From Phialophora verrucosa (taxonomy: Eukaryota > Ascomycota > Eurotiomycetes > Chaetothyriales > Herpotrichiellaceae), in assembly GCA_002099365.1 (NCBI GenBank), contig MSED01000009.1:1-64000 (forward strand): 64,000 nucleotides of DNA. Reading direction: 5' to 3'. This document shows, one piece after another, positions 25,221 through 36,224 of the stretch (positions within the stretch are counted from its first letter, which is position 1; each line of letters opens with the position of its first letter). The notes beneath the pieces are model-generated. The model was not told the DNA's origin, ran no database searches, and saw nothing but the letters and a program-made list of their open reading frames with translations. A program made the translations under genes and the position numbers.

Positions 25221-26240
25221 TCATCTAGACATGCCATTCCCACAATCGAACTGTCGTGTGAACGTGCCGCTATTGAACCGCTTGCTAGATGACGCTTGCG
25301 GCTTCTCCCGCCGCTTTCGTTTCCGTGTTTTTCCCCCTGAGGTCCCTGAGTCTGGTCAGGAACAGGTGAAGGCTCTTGGCTTGCTGTCGTCGACGCGGGG
25401 TTCTCGGAAGAGAATGGCGAGTATCTCTGGTTCGTCGTGGAAAACTCCCTTTGATATGCTTACTGCTAGTATGAGGTACCTGTTCAGCAAGGATGGGATC
25501 ATCGGATGCCGACAAGGGTTTTGATGTTATTATGGCTTTTCAGCCATCGTCGAGCACGTTCCATTCAGCAATCCTTGCACAATCTAATTAGCTGCTGCGC
25601 TGTGGATATCATCACTTCTTGGTTCTCAAAATCATGGGTCTGTTGTGCTGTGACTTCCTCTTCCTGAGGGACGTCCCTCCTATTTTCCACCTTCACAAAG
25701 AAGTTGCCTCGGTCATGCTTATACGCGCCCTTAGTCACTTTCTTCCACTTATTTTTTTTTTTCGGTTGCTTCGTCGCTTCCACCCAGTGCTAGCCGGTCC
25801 GCAGCAGAGAGAGGGTAGTCGAAGAATGGGCCTATTGTGGTGACGGTGCCAGCGGACGTAAAGTTTAGATCATAAAGCAGTTCTTCGAATTCTGTGTTTG
25901 AAATAAGGACAGGAAGGTCGTCCTCGCTTGAAACTGTGATTTCAAAATCAGCGGACCGTTAAGGACCTTCGGTGGGTTTCTTGTCACTCGCGACTGACAT
26001 GTCTTGCGCGACTGGATCCCCGGCGGCTGAGCCAAGGTCAGTCGAATGAACCCATCAATGGTAGTGCAGGAAGTTCTCAACCCCACGCAGGTGTCTTGGA
26101 CATTCACAAGCACTTTCAGGCTAAAGGGCACCAGTGTACACCGTAAAAGGCAGGAAATCCTCTCCCAGGTTAGCAGCATGGGCGATTCGTCGTCCATCTG
26201 AAGATGGTCCAGCTACCGATCGTCCGCCTTGCGTAAGCAG
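25221..26240 (-). pseudogene. Decayed protein-coding gene, unknown product
   Basis: One minus-strand frame from about 26,240 to 25,765 has protein-like texture (acidic and hydrophobic blocks such as SSEDDLPVLI and FEELLYDLNF) but is cut by TAG at 26,121-26,123, TGA at 26,055-26,057 and TAA at 25,959-25,961. At an 11-A homopolymer (plus-strand T run 25,752-25,762) the coding texture jumps to another frame, which runs to a stop near 25,563 with a lysine-rich stretch. A further open stretch from about 25,500 to a stop at 25,221-25,223 contains one more TGA and a basic KTRKRKRREK signal typical of nuclear proteins. The stops are explained by C to T change of CAG, CAA and CGA codons. No family was recognised, and exon limits are unknown. 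It lies back to back with the following + strand regulator. Confidence 0.45.
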
Positions 26241-26482
26241 CACAGTTTGTATCAAGAACCCCATTTAATGGACCAGTCAAGCGTCAAATTTTGGCCAATG
26301 TCCGATGCCGAAAATTCGGACTGGACCATCGAGGTGGGGTGCATGAGGCGGTACGTTGTCAGCCCGGTCTTCTGCCTAACTGGTGGACTTTCGAGAGTCC
26401 GCCAAAGCCATGTATTTCTCTCCTGTGAGACCTGAGACTGTTTCCACACGCACCGGAGTCTCTTAGAAGCTTTGGTAGCACA

Positions 26483-28176
26483 ATGGCAACAAGAAAGGAC
26501 ACTGAAGCGCCTGTTGCGTTTCTCCACATTGAACACCCTGGTGATCTTCGCACTAAAGAATCTAAATACGCAGTTGCGTCATTTACTCACAGGCGACTAG
26601 GGAGACGACCGGCGAAAATTCAGCTTAAGGAAAGGTTGATGCTTCCCTGGACTAGAGTAGCCCAAGGATATGAGTCCCATGAGAGTCTGGAATCATCAGG
26701 CAGTGAATGCCAGCCCGAAACGCCAAAACCACTGCAGTGGCAGAAACCCACTCGTAACAGAGTTGAAGCTTTCGAGTCTTCAACCCTTGCTACCATCGAG
26801 TTTGACGGCTGGCGTCGAGACCCTTTCGACGTATATCCCATCGCCAATAAAGGATGTGTCCAAACAGCGGTTGATTTCTGGCTCGAGTACTGGGTACCAT
26901 CTCAAATCACAGGTACGCAATCTTGACCGGCCGCCGCAAAGTGTTTCGACTTACCTGTCTCGGATGTCAAGAGTTTTTGCACCAGAAAGACCGAGTCACA
27001 GCTGGAGTTATTTCTACAATCTTTCAGCTGTCGCTTGGCGACGTCAGTGCCTTTCAGTCTTTGGTCGCCATGAGCAAAGTCATCCATGAAGTTCTGCATG
27101 ACCAAAACCTTCCTGGTGAATTCTCGAAAGAAGTCCTTTATCACAAGGGCAAAGCTTTACGAGCCTTGCAGAACAAGATTTCAGCTTCGGCGGCACCTGT
27201 TGATGAAGCAATGATGCTGTCTGTACTGAATCTGTTGACGCTGGATGTGAGTGACACTCTTGCTCGACCTTGATACCAAGCTAAACTTGAGTTGTCAGCT
27301 TTTCAGTTTCGACGTGGATGCATTTAATGTCCATCTATCTGCTCTGCGGAGGATGATGGACCAGAGGCCATTCTTTCAAAATCGCCTCCGCCAGCAGGTT
27401 TTTGAGGGGTATCTTGATGCGTAAGGAAGTTGATCCTCCTGTGTGACGACTGACTGAGCAGATTTGACAGGGGCGGGGTGTATCTACGAGCAATGTCTTA
27501 CTGCCAGCATCGCGGTGTCTTGGAGAAGCCATCGGAGAGGTTGGCTCTGGCACCCACCTGTGACAAGTTCACCATGGTGCTCCGGCCTGGCTTTCAAGCC
27601 CTCGTTGAAAGATCTAGAATCAGCCCGGGACTTGCACAGGCAATTTTCAGAATATCGCGTTGGATCGACTTGATAAACGATACCAATAGACAGAAGGAGG
27701 TCGAAACAATCGTGGCCGCAAGACCATGGGTTGATATCGAAAGCGTAGTATTCTGTCTTGATCAAACGCAGCAATCGAGCAACGGAAGCACGCAAAGACT
27801 CGTCTGCCTTACGCTATTCTGCTTGGGCGTTGACATCATGAAACGGTTTCGCTCGAGCGGAATTTTCTTTCGCATGCTTTCACAACTTATTGAGGCTGCT
27901 CAATCCTATGAGCCGAGTTTGGAGACGGAGAAGCACCTGAGAATATGGGCTGCCGTTGTGGCAGCGGGGAGCTCGACGGACGGCACTCCTCTGGCTGATC
28001 GAGGTCGATTACTCATCGATGCCATCGTTCGGAGCGAATCGCCCCCAGCGCAGTGGCCAGTGGTCGAAGACGTGATGCACAAGTTCTTATGGTATTATTA
28101 CTCGCAAGCTGCGTGGAAAGCATGCTGGCTTTCCGGTCTGAGGCGATGGGAAGGAGGACAAAGGGGCACTTCGTAG
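26483..28176 (+). CDS. Fungal-specific transcription-factor-like protein (DUF3468 / Fungal_trans_2 type)
   Basis: Exons 26483-26912, 26972-27246, 27299-27420 and 27471-28176 give 510 aa; the three GT-AG introns are 59, 52 and 50 nt and keep phase. No Zn cluster is present. The N-terminal stretch F-L-H-I-E-H-P-x-D (about 13-21) followed by a basic RRLGRRPAK segment, and RDPFDVYP followed by FWLEYWVP, are typical of a large fungal family annotated as DUF3468 or loosely as 'tachykinin family', taken to be regulators. The C-terminal half is helical and rich in large hydrophobics, as in Fungal_trans_2. Another member lies on the opposite strand at 34,550-36,224. An open frame continuing after the stop (28,163-28,337, shifted by one base) might be a lost C-terminal extension, but this is weak. 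Role and targets are unknown. Confidence 0.75.
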
Positions 28177-29231
28177 CTTCAACGCTAGCATAGCTGCAAG
28201 GTCTGTAGCCCACATACTCGGGACGCCCCTCGATACGATAGCGGGCACTGAGACTGTGGCTCAGAGACTGCACAAGTCCGACAGTCTCTGCATGTCCTAT
28301 CTGTTGCAGTATTGCCCACCTCGACTCTCAGAATAGCACCTGGCGTTTGGGTCGCCCACCACAGAACTTGTCATTTCGTTCGCCAAATGACCAGAAGAAG
28401 GATTAGGATCATTTGAAATGCTGCGCTTCCTCTGAATGCGTCACAGCGAAGCGTTGCATTTCGAAGTAAACCGTACCTGGGCTGATCGTAGGAGCAGACA
28501 CCTGTATCCAGAATAGGTCTAATGTTAGGGAGACTTCATCTCCGCCAGGTAAAACGTCCAATCGAGCTAACCTACTTGTGAAAGCTAATACTGCTTGGGA
28601 AAGCTAATACTGCTCATTGAGTGGCTACGTGGAGTATTCTCGGTTCGAAAAGTGCCCCCAAGAACATTTTATTTAATAACCTAAGCTTCGCCTCATCCTC
28701 AGTCCTCGTGGGTTGGACTAGTGATAATGCGGATGATAGACAGGTCTTGTCGCGCCCCCTGCAAAACAACGATCGCATCCTTCGAGTGTCCGAATCGGAG
28801 TTTGTCTGGTATCCTCAGACGTTGCCCGTGCATCAGACAACGGGCGTCACCACTGCAACCGACATTATTCCTCCCTTCAACCAAGCGGCCCCTATTACGG
28901 CTTGTCAGAAACAAGCCTTGCTCAGGTAAATGACTGTCACTAATGACGCGAAGCTTGCCTGAACCCTGTTGTATCCATCTCGGCCGTTTCGTGCCAATAA
29001 TGCAAGAACGGGAAATCTAGCTGAGAGATTGCCATTGACGATCTTCGGGCCACTACCACTGCTGCTTCGGCCTCATGGTTTGAAGCCCGTCGAATCCGTC
29101 ATGCTAGTGAGGTTTCCACTTCCGTTGTACCTGAACTCTGAGAGCTATAAAGCTCGGAGCTGTGTGGGAAGAACAACTCAACGATCGATCTCCTCCGTCT
29201 TCAAACTGTTTCTCCTATTCAATGACCAAAC
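28177..29231. other. Intergenic region with a short tandem repeat
   Basis: Two exact copies of GAAAGCTAATACTGCT lie at 28,580-28,595 and 28,599-28,614 (19-bp period). No gene was accepted; it includes the carboxylesterase promoter. Confidence 0.5.
29146..29152 (+). promoter_or_regulatory. TATA box of the carboxylesterase gene
   Basis: TATAAAG, 86 nt upstream of the ATG at 29,232, in the sequence GAGCTATAAAGCTCGGAG, whose flanks are nearly palindromic. Confidence 0.6.
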
Positions 29232-31051
29232 ATGAAACTCGTCAAGTCTTTGGAATTGCTCCTTTCTACCTACTCGTTTGGTGTACTTTGCACGTCAACT
29301 TCCACACTGCCTGCTGTTGACCTTGGCTATGAGATTCATCAGGCGATCTACCTGAATGTAAGGACTGAGCTGAAATATTTCTATTGCGGAGGCTGACATG
29401 CCAACTCGCAGTCCACTGGTGGATATTACAACTTCTCCAATATCCGCTATGGGCAAGCCCCTGTAGGAAACCTGCGCTGGAGACCACCTCTCAAACCTCT
29501 TCAGAATCGCTCCAAAGTACAGACTGGCAATATCGGAAGGATATGCCCCAGTGTTTATCCGGCTTGGTACGAAGCAATTGCACCTTCTTTGAGCGGCAAC
29601 GCAACACTCGAAAATATGGCAAAGACCGATCCTTATGCCTTCCTTCCACCTCCAGATCCTCGAGAAACGGAAGATTGCCTGTTCTTGGATGTGCTTGTCC
29701 CACAAGCTGTTTTGGACAAGGCGAATTCTACTGGGAACAAAGGGGCACCAGTTATGGTATGGATATATGGTGGAGGATTTGTCTTCACCGACCCGAGTGG
29801 AAATCCTGCGGGCCTTCTGCAAAAGAGTAAAGAAAGGCATGGAGATAATGAAGGCGTGATATATGTGAAGATGAACTACAGGGTATGTTGACTGCGACAG
29901 TTCTACTCTGTACATACGGACTGCATGTTAACTATCATTAGGGGGGGGCTTTCGGATTCTTGCCTGGACCTGAAGTTCGAAGCAATGGTGCTGCTAACGT
30001 AGGCCTGCTCGATCAGAGACTGGCGCTTGATTGGGTCCAGTCAAAGATCCACTTATTCGGTGGTGATCCGAACCGGGTCACGGTTTTTGCTCAATCGGCG
30101 GGAGCTGCATCAGTGTTTCATCAGCTCACAGCATACGGCGGCCTCAAAGGTCCAGTGCCATTTCAGCAAGCCATTCTCCAATCTCCAGGATTTCAGCCCA
30201 TGCCCAGCGAGTACGAGCAAGAGGCTCTGTATCAGAAATACATGAGCATGTTGAATGTTACTACGCTAGACGACGCACGGAAACTGCCATACGAAACGTT
30301 GTACAAGGCAAACCATGATCTTGTGGCCAACGCCTCCCGGGGACTCTTCGGATTCGGCCCATCAGTAGACGGTGAATTCGTGCCAGCTCTGCCCGTCCAC
30401 TTATTGTCGAGTGGAGGCTTTGACAAGTCAGTCAAGATCATGACGGCACACAACTCGAACGAGACAATCTATTTTGCCAACTCCACCGCCGACAGCGACG
30501 CGGACTTTCGAGAAAACCTCGAGAGTACCTTTCCTACCATCGCACAGTCAATGGTGGACTACGTGGTTGAAGAGCTGTATCCTTCGGCGAACAGCTCATG
30601 GTCTGCTGCCGATATCGAGAAATATGGTTATTCCTCCAATGAAGCCCGCGTGTTTCTGTCCGGAGCAGAAGGTTCCTTCATCTGCAACGCTCGTTCGCTC
30701 GCAAAAACGGTGGCGAAGACTTTCCCGAACAGCACCTACGAGTATATCTTCGCAGTCTCACCAGGGTACCATGGTGAAGATGTGCCTTACACGTACTACA
30801 ACGGACCGAGTACACAAAATGGGCTGTCTATCAATGCTACCGTCGCCGAGTGGATGCAGACATATTTGACTGAGTTTGCCATCACTGGAGATCCTAATCG
30901 AGAAGGATCATCCGCACCGCACTTTCCCCCTTATCAAGGACAAAATGGCGAGACGAGGGTGCTGAAGATCAATGATGCGAGCACCACCGTCGTCGCAGAC
31001 CCTGAGGACAATGAAAGGTGCGACTGGTGGCAGAAGGCTCTTTACTTTTGA
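29232..31051 (+). CDS. Secreted type-B carboxylesterase/lipase (alpha/beta hydrolase)
   Basis: Exons 29232-29357, 29412-29882 and 29942-31051 give 568 aa; introns of 54 and 59 nt are GT-AG in phase 0. The start is set by an N-terminal hydrophobic signal-like segment (about residues 5-22) and a TATA box upstream. COesterase features in order: RYGQAPVGNLRW near 55-66, EDCLFLDV, the oxyanion-hole stretch YGGGF, NYR-x-GAFGF spanning the second splice site, the nucleophile region FAQSAGA with S251, the acid E373 in SNET, and H476 in GYHGEDVPY. The nucleophile elbow is A-Q-S-A-G, so the first glycine of G-x-S-x-G is Ala. Several N-x-S/T sites fit a secreted glycoprotein. It hydrolyses carboxylic esters; the substrate cannot be read from sequence. 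Lipase and feruloyl/choline-esterase-like members are alternatives within the family. Confidence 0.9.
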
Positions 31052-31331
31052 CCAAGAGTCGTGGGGCATCGCTCGAACACATGCATCCCGTACTCCAAGA
31101 GAACGGTGTTGAGAAGCGAAATCTTGAGGCAAACATGGTCTAGGTCGTATTAGTGGGCGAGTTTGGTTGTATAATTCTACTTTTGCATCGCATTCGACCG
31201 TTGGTGTCTCACCCGTGCAGAAGGGATAAGCCTCCAGCTCATTTAGATTTTGGGATAGCATCAGTCTGTATCTCAGCACCTCAGATAAAACCCCATCCTT
31301 TTACGGGAAGCAGAAGAATGCTCCTGAACAA

Positions 31332-31526
31332 TCAGAATTCAATACTAGCCAACACACTACTTAAAGTTGAGGTGAAATCAAGGATCTCGCGACCGCTGGC
31401 ATCGTGAAATACTGTTCCCGCGGCCTTTGTGATGATTACTGGAGAGAATGGCACACCAGTGTACATCAAATATTTATCCGCATTCTCCCAAAACAGGGTC
31501 TCCTGTGACAACACCATCTTTGTCAA
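31332..31526 (-). pseudogene. Stub of a class-III aminotransferase
   Basis: 64 codons from an ATG at 31,526 read as the N-terminus of a class-III PLP-dependent aminotransferase of the dialkylglycine-decarboxylase/omega-aminotransferase type: FWENADKYLMYTG, FSPVIITKAAG, and D-A-S-G-R-E-I-L-D-F-T-S, the last being the conserved start of the fold. The frame then runs into unrelated sequence and a stop. The PLP-lysine region and the rest of the usual about 440 residues are absent; the esterase gene ends 280 bp away. It is therefore a remnant left by deletion or rearrangement, unless a distant exon lies outside the readable region. Confidence 0.65.
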
Positions 31527-32079
31527 TTCTGATGAGACAATCGAACCGAAGACTCTCCTGGAGAACGTCTGTAATGGTATATCGTGATCTGAGGTAAACG
31601 CCGTGCGGATTTTAATGGGAAGTATGGTTCAGAAGTGAAGCTGAGTGGCTGCCATATCGACGACCACATGTAAGGGGGCAGGTTGCCATTCAGATTCGAC
31701 AGGCCACACCATACCACTTGCGGCTCCATCGACAAGAAATCTGCACATGGGTGAAGTGCTAGTGTACTAGAAGCAGAAGAACTTAATTGTACATCCTTTG
31801 GAAGAAGCTAAATATTAGTGATCATGTTCGAAAACCCCACCATCATCTGTTCAAAATTGATAGAACTTACCGCACTCTGAACGCACACGCTGCCAGCGGG
31901 ACAGCAGACTGATGTGTCATCGTTGCTGTCGAAAACGCAAACATTATCGCCTTCTACATTAGGTGGGTTTATGGCGCAGCTGTTAGCAGGCTCTCCAGAG
32001 AAAAAACATCTCCTGTTGCTGAGGCACTTTGCCCCTGTGGGTGTGGAAATGCGAACAGTAGTGCCGCACCAGCAACTAC

Positions 32080-32480
32080 TAAGAATAATATTTTAAAGTA
32101 TATTATCGATTGTTAAAAAGAAATAGTAGGGGATAATAAAAGGTAGGCTTCGTTAATAAAAGACTAAGTAGGGTTACAAAGACGAGGGAAGAACTATTAG
32201 TTTAAGTTGTACTATAACAGCAGCGTCGCTAGAGAAGTAATCAGGAAGGGGAAGGTGTTGCAGGTCTAGACCTTCTTGTACTTGATCGAGCTAGAATTCA
32301 ACGCACCGAAGAAGACTATTAAACATATCAGGTCTTTATCGACTATACCGCTATAGCCTAAGGACGAATAAAATAAGTATAATAGTAGGGTAGAGAGACT
32401 TAAATTTAAAGGTATAGTTATATATTTAGACGAGATTATCTTTATAGTTTATTATTTAATTTTCCACCCGGCGTTTATTA
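32080..32480. repeat. Small AT-rich relic, partly RIP-like
   Basis: An AT-rich island with few CA/TG in its right half, between GC-richer flanks. Composition resembles the block at 1-19,620 but is milder. No element family was identified. The flanks 31,527-32,079 and 32,481-32,672 show nothing else apart from the leader of the next gene. Confidence 0.45.
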
Positions 32481-32672
32481 TAAGGTGTTAGTTAGGTAGA
32501 AAGGAGGCTTAAAGCGGCGCTCGAAACCGCCCTTTCCGGCGGTCCTTTTACCAACATGTTCCTTTTCCCCGCATTCATTGTGTATATGAATCACGTCAAT
32601 TTCACGAAGCCCACGACTGTGATATACCGCTCTTTCACTTCACTTTCAATAGTGTAGTCACATAATCTCGCT

Positions 32673-33194
32673 ATGGACGACGCTGACGAAACCATGACAA
32701 CCTCCACTTCCTCCACGCCGTCTCAACTCCAAGACACCACCGTGACGGACAACGTCGTCGAAGGCGACCTCTCACACCAACACCCAGTAGACTCCAACCG
32801 TGCGATAACCCCAGCAAACGACCACCTCAACGCTGCCGCACCCGGAGAACTTTCGCCGCCACGGTCTCAGCCCTCTCAAGCAGAATCCACTGCCGCTCTA
32901 CATCCAAGTCCGACAAACGCATCAGCGGCCATGGCGAACGGCACGGCAACACGCAGCTCGGCCAGACTCGCGAACGCACAGTCCACTTCTAGAGGAGCAG
33001 GAGACACGGCTGCCTTCCCCACGCTGGGTGTTAGTGAGAAGGACAGCGCGAATATGCCTGGTGGGGGTTGGAAAAACAAGAAGGCGCAAGAGGACATGCA
33101 CCGTGCTTGGGACAACATTGTCGACCGGGACTTCAATCTGAAGGAGTATGGAGATGTTATGATGCAAGGCAAGGCGCACGCGGCCGGTCAATAG
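32673..33194 (+). CDS. Small hydrophilic protein of unknown function
   Basis: 173 aa, no intron. The first two thirds are low-complexity, rich in Ser, Thr, Pro and Ala, and acidic at the start. The last 45 residues are different: GGGWKNKKAQEDMHRAWD followed by a D-R-D-F-N-x-K-E-Y-G segment, which looks like a folded or peptide-binding motif. No signal peptide or membrane segment. Codon texture and a clean start after a pyrimidine-rich leader support it being real. I do not recognise the family. Confidence 0.6.
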   Translation: MDDADETMTTSTSSTPSQLQDTTVTDNVVEGDLSHQHPVDSNRAITPANDHLNAAAPGELSPPRSQPSQAESTAALHPSPTNASAAMANGTATRSSARLANAQSTSRGAGDTAAFPTLGVSEKDSANMPGGGWKNKKAQEDMHRAWDNIVDRDFNLKEYGDVMMQGKAHAAGQ

Positions 33195-34549
33195 ACCTCA
33201 AGTACTCCTGATGAGAAGACACCGAGGGAGGCACGGATTCAAAGCGTGGTGGGCGAAATCAACGCAAATCCTGAAATCGAATAACGCGAACCTGGGGTTT
33301 CGAATGCATGGCCCAAGATGGCCCAAGGCGCTCACGACATTCATGAAAACATGATACATTTATGGATTACGACGCACAAGACAGACAGAGTGAGCATTGT
33401 TGAAGACTTCTAGCTTGAGAAGGTGTCCTCCCACAGAGGCTGGCCGCCAGTCCTCCTACCTATGTCTGGCAGCCCAAGCCTGGTTGTGGCCCACTCAAAA
33501 CGTCTTTCACCTTCCTTCCCTCCTCCCTTCGATGTCGAAGTATTGGTTGACGCTGCATCGAGATTGCACACCACGCTCCTCGGACCAAGGAACCCCGAAG
33601 TCGAGGCAGACCAGTAGCTACATTCGGATATCACGTTCCATCAACGTCGATGGCCTCTAAAAAGAGGGACAAGCTTAGGCTTACTCGCGGCATTCGATGT
33701 ACTTTGCGAAGACGCAACATTGAAGCGTACTGTTTCCTTGAAGAAGGAAGCCCGAGTCGCTTGATGGAGATTGTTGGCGGATAGATCTAGATTCGCCAGT
33801 GCTGCCGCCTCGATGGCGGTCAAGAAGGTCAGATTTATATCTCCATGGTTATTTCGGTCCAAACACGGACCTGATGTGCGGAGAACGGTGGAGTTTGCAC
33901 CATGGTAGCACTCGAGGGCGATGATGTTGAAAGGTTATCCTCAGCGCAGATTGAACGGGGAGAGAAACCCTTACCAGTCACGACACACGAATACGATGCG
34001 GAGAAGCAAAGGCGACTTCAGAGCACGTTCTGGCGAGTGTACCCCCCTACAGTACTTGCCCTGTGAGAGGCGTACGTGTGTGTGTGCATGGAAGCCTGAT
34101 TGTTCTGGCAATTGAACTGCACTGCATTGCACCGGCGTCCTCTCGCTGGTGGCTACGTGAGTGGAGTGGTGTGAGGTAGACTATGTACTGTACTACTCAC
34201 TGCTCACTGCTTATTGCTCGCATTTACGTAGCGTGGCGCGCACCCACTTTCCAGCCAGCCTTGTCATGCCCTCCCTCCTGTCAGCATTCTTTAAAAATGG
34301 AAAAGAACTACCACCGATCGACGTCTCACCCAAGAGGACAAATAGTATAGTATGTAAGCGGGTCAACACACACTACTCGCTTCAGACTCTCTCGCCCCAG
34401 GATCCGCGGTCCCTGATCCGCCGCGTACGCCCTCCGTCCCGTGGTCTCAGACAGCCTTCGTTTCTAGACACTAGACTCTTCTCTTGACACTAGGACACCG
34501 GTGATGCGGATTGGGATCATCTGCCCGCCGACAACTCGCGCCGATCGAA
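33195..34549. other. Intergenic region, nothing recognised
   Basis: Lies between the 3' ends of two convergent genes. Frames of up to about 100 codons exist on both strands, but none has protein-like texture or splice support. Confidence 0.5.
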
Positions 34550-36224
34550 TTATGTAGGAAACGACGACCGATCCAACGGATCAGGGACAGGAAGAGGGAC
34601 GGCGTCCTCAAAACACGCGGGCTTCTTAATGTAGAAGGGCCCGTCGTAGTATAAAAATCCCTGCACGACGGGTTCCAGATCTCCCCAGCAGTGGATGTGC
34701 ATTGTGGCGGCCAAAGTCGCCAGTGTGTCGTTGAACCAGTGGCCCGAAGGGTTCGTCCTTGTCGAACTCGCCGCCGTTTCTGCCAGAGCCCCGACGTACA
34801 AAGCCCATAGCCTGGCGTTTGCGTATCTGCCGAAGCTGGCTCGTTGATGGAGTGCCCCGCCGGCACTCTCAGCGGCAGTGCCACTGGCCAGGAGAGCCCG
34901 CTTCAGGCCCATCGTCATACGACTCGTGTCGTACACGTGGACGCCCATGATCTTGGGATGTCCGCCCACATGCCTGTCCAGTTGAGCAGCCGCCAGCGCG
35001 AGGTAGGCGTCAGCGTGCAGACTGTCTCTCTTCTCCTCCTCGTCGTGCTCTGTGGTGGTCAACGGCGGATCCTTGAGCCGCTCGTTGACGGTGAGATAGT
35101 GGTCGATCATCCGGCTGTGGAAGAGCATCCCGCGAGTCATCTGCGCCATCCACACGAGCTGCAGATGCGACATTGCGTCCAGACTGTCCGCCTGGGCGGC
35201 CATGAAGGAAAGCTGCTGCTGCTTGACCTGGAAGGAGGACCGGAGCCACTCGTGGTGAATCATACACGGGTCCAGCTCCCTCGTCGTCGCATACACGGGG
35301 ATATGCGGCGCTGCGGCGTGCCAGATCGGCCGGAGGACGGTCTCGAGCCAGTTGTCGTCAGCGGTGTCGAAGACCATGCGCTTCACGAACATCGAGCTGA
35401 GCTGATAGTCGACGAACAGCTGGTAGATCAGCAGCTTGTAGTCGAGGCGGCGCTGGGCCCACTGCGTGCGCAGGACCTGCAGGAGCATGTTGGCGTGGGC
35501 GGTCGCGCCGGCCAAGTTCCCGGCAATGGCCTCGGCGGCGAAGAGCATGTTGACGTGCGTGCAGTCGACGAGGCTGCTCTGCAGGTCGTGGCCATGGGCG
35601 AGTTTGCGCCGCAGCACCGCGATGCTTTGGACCAAGTATTTGTAGCCGACCCGCTGCATGTGCGGGTTACATCGGCTGGCGATGGACCCGTAGCGGGCCA
35701 GAGTGCCGAGCGCGGTGCCTTCGTCCTCCAGAACGGCGACCGAGTCTTTCCAGTCCTGGGCCGCGAGCACGTTCATATGCTTCTGGCCCAGCTCGGCGCT
35801 GTACGCCGACGGGATCATGTAGTCGCGGTATAACACGATGAGGTCGTTCTCCTCCGGCCCTATGCTTACAGGATAGACTGCAAAGGGGTCTGAATTGCCC
35901 TTCGTCAACGGCGTCATGGGCGAGGGCGAGGATGGTGGTTGAGCTGTTGTCCCGCGGACTCGCCGCGACGCTTGTTGCTCGTCGTCTCGCTCGTTTGCGA
36001 AGGACATCGGTCTTCGCGCCCCGCGACGACAACGACCTGATCGACGCAAACAGCGCTTCGGTCTTCTGCCGCCGTCTCCACGGCTGATACCGCCTCTGGA
36101 CGTGGCTGAGGATCTCGTTCTTGTGGGCCATGGGATCCAGATTCTGTGCGTCGTGGTTGATCCATAACAGCACTCCATTGTAAGATCCGAGCCCGGCTTT
36201 CGGTCCCGTGGCCATCAAATGCAA
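34550..36224 (-). CDS. Fungal-specific transcription-factor-like protein (DUF3468 type), N-terminal frame conflict
   Basis: From about 35,935 down to the stop at 34,550 one minus frame encodes a typical DUF3468/Fungal_trans_2 protein: NSDPFAVYPVSIGPEEN followed by Y-R-D-Y-M-I-P-S-A-Y, then a helical domain rich in Leu, His and Ala. Upstream in the same frame (to 36,178) the sequence is arginine-rich and improbable. A second frame starting at 36,224 gives the expected N-terminus of the family, W-I-N-H-D-A-Q-N, then H-V-Q-R-R-Y-Q-P-W-R-R-R-Q-K. The frames must join between about 36,050 and 35,895. No strong GT-AG intron of the right phase is visible; weak options are 70 or 106 nt ending at GACGAAG. 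Either a weak-donor intron or a one-base frameshift is present. Very GC-rich compared with neighbours. Second member of the family in the window. Confidence 0.7.

Noticed and set aside
34844..35833. 329-codon + strand open frame
   Set aside because: It is antisense to the DUF3468-type gene in GC-rich DNA and its valine/histidine-rich composition is that of a mirror frame.
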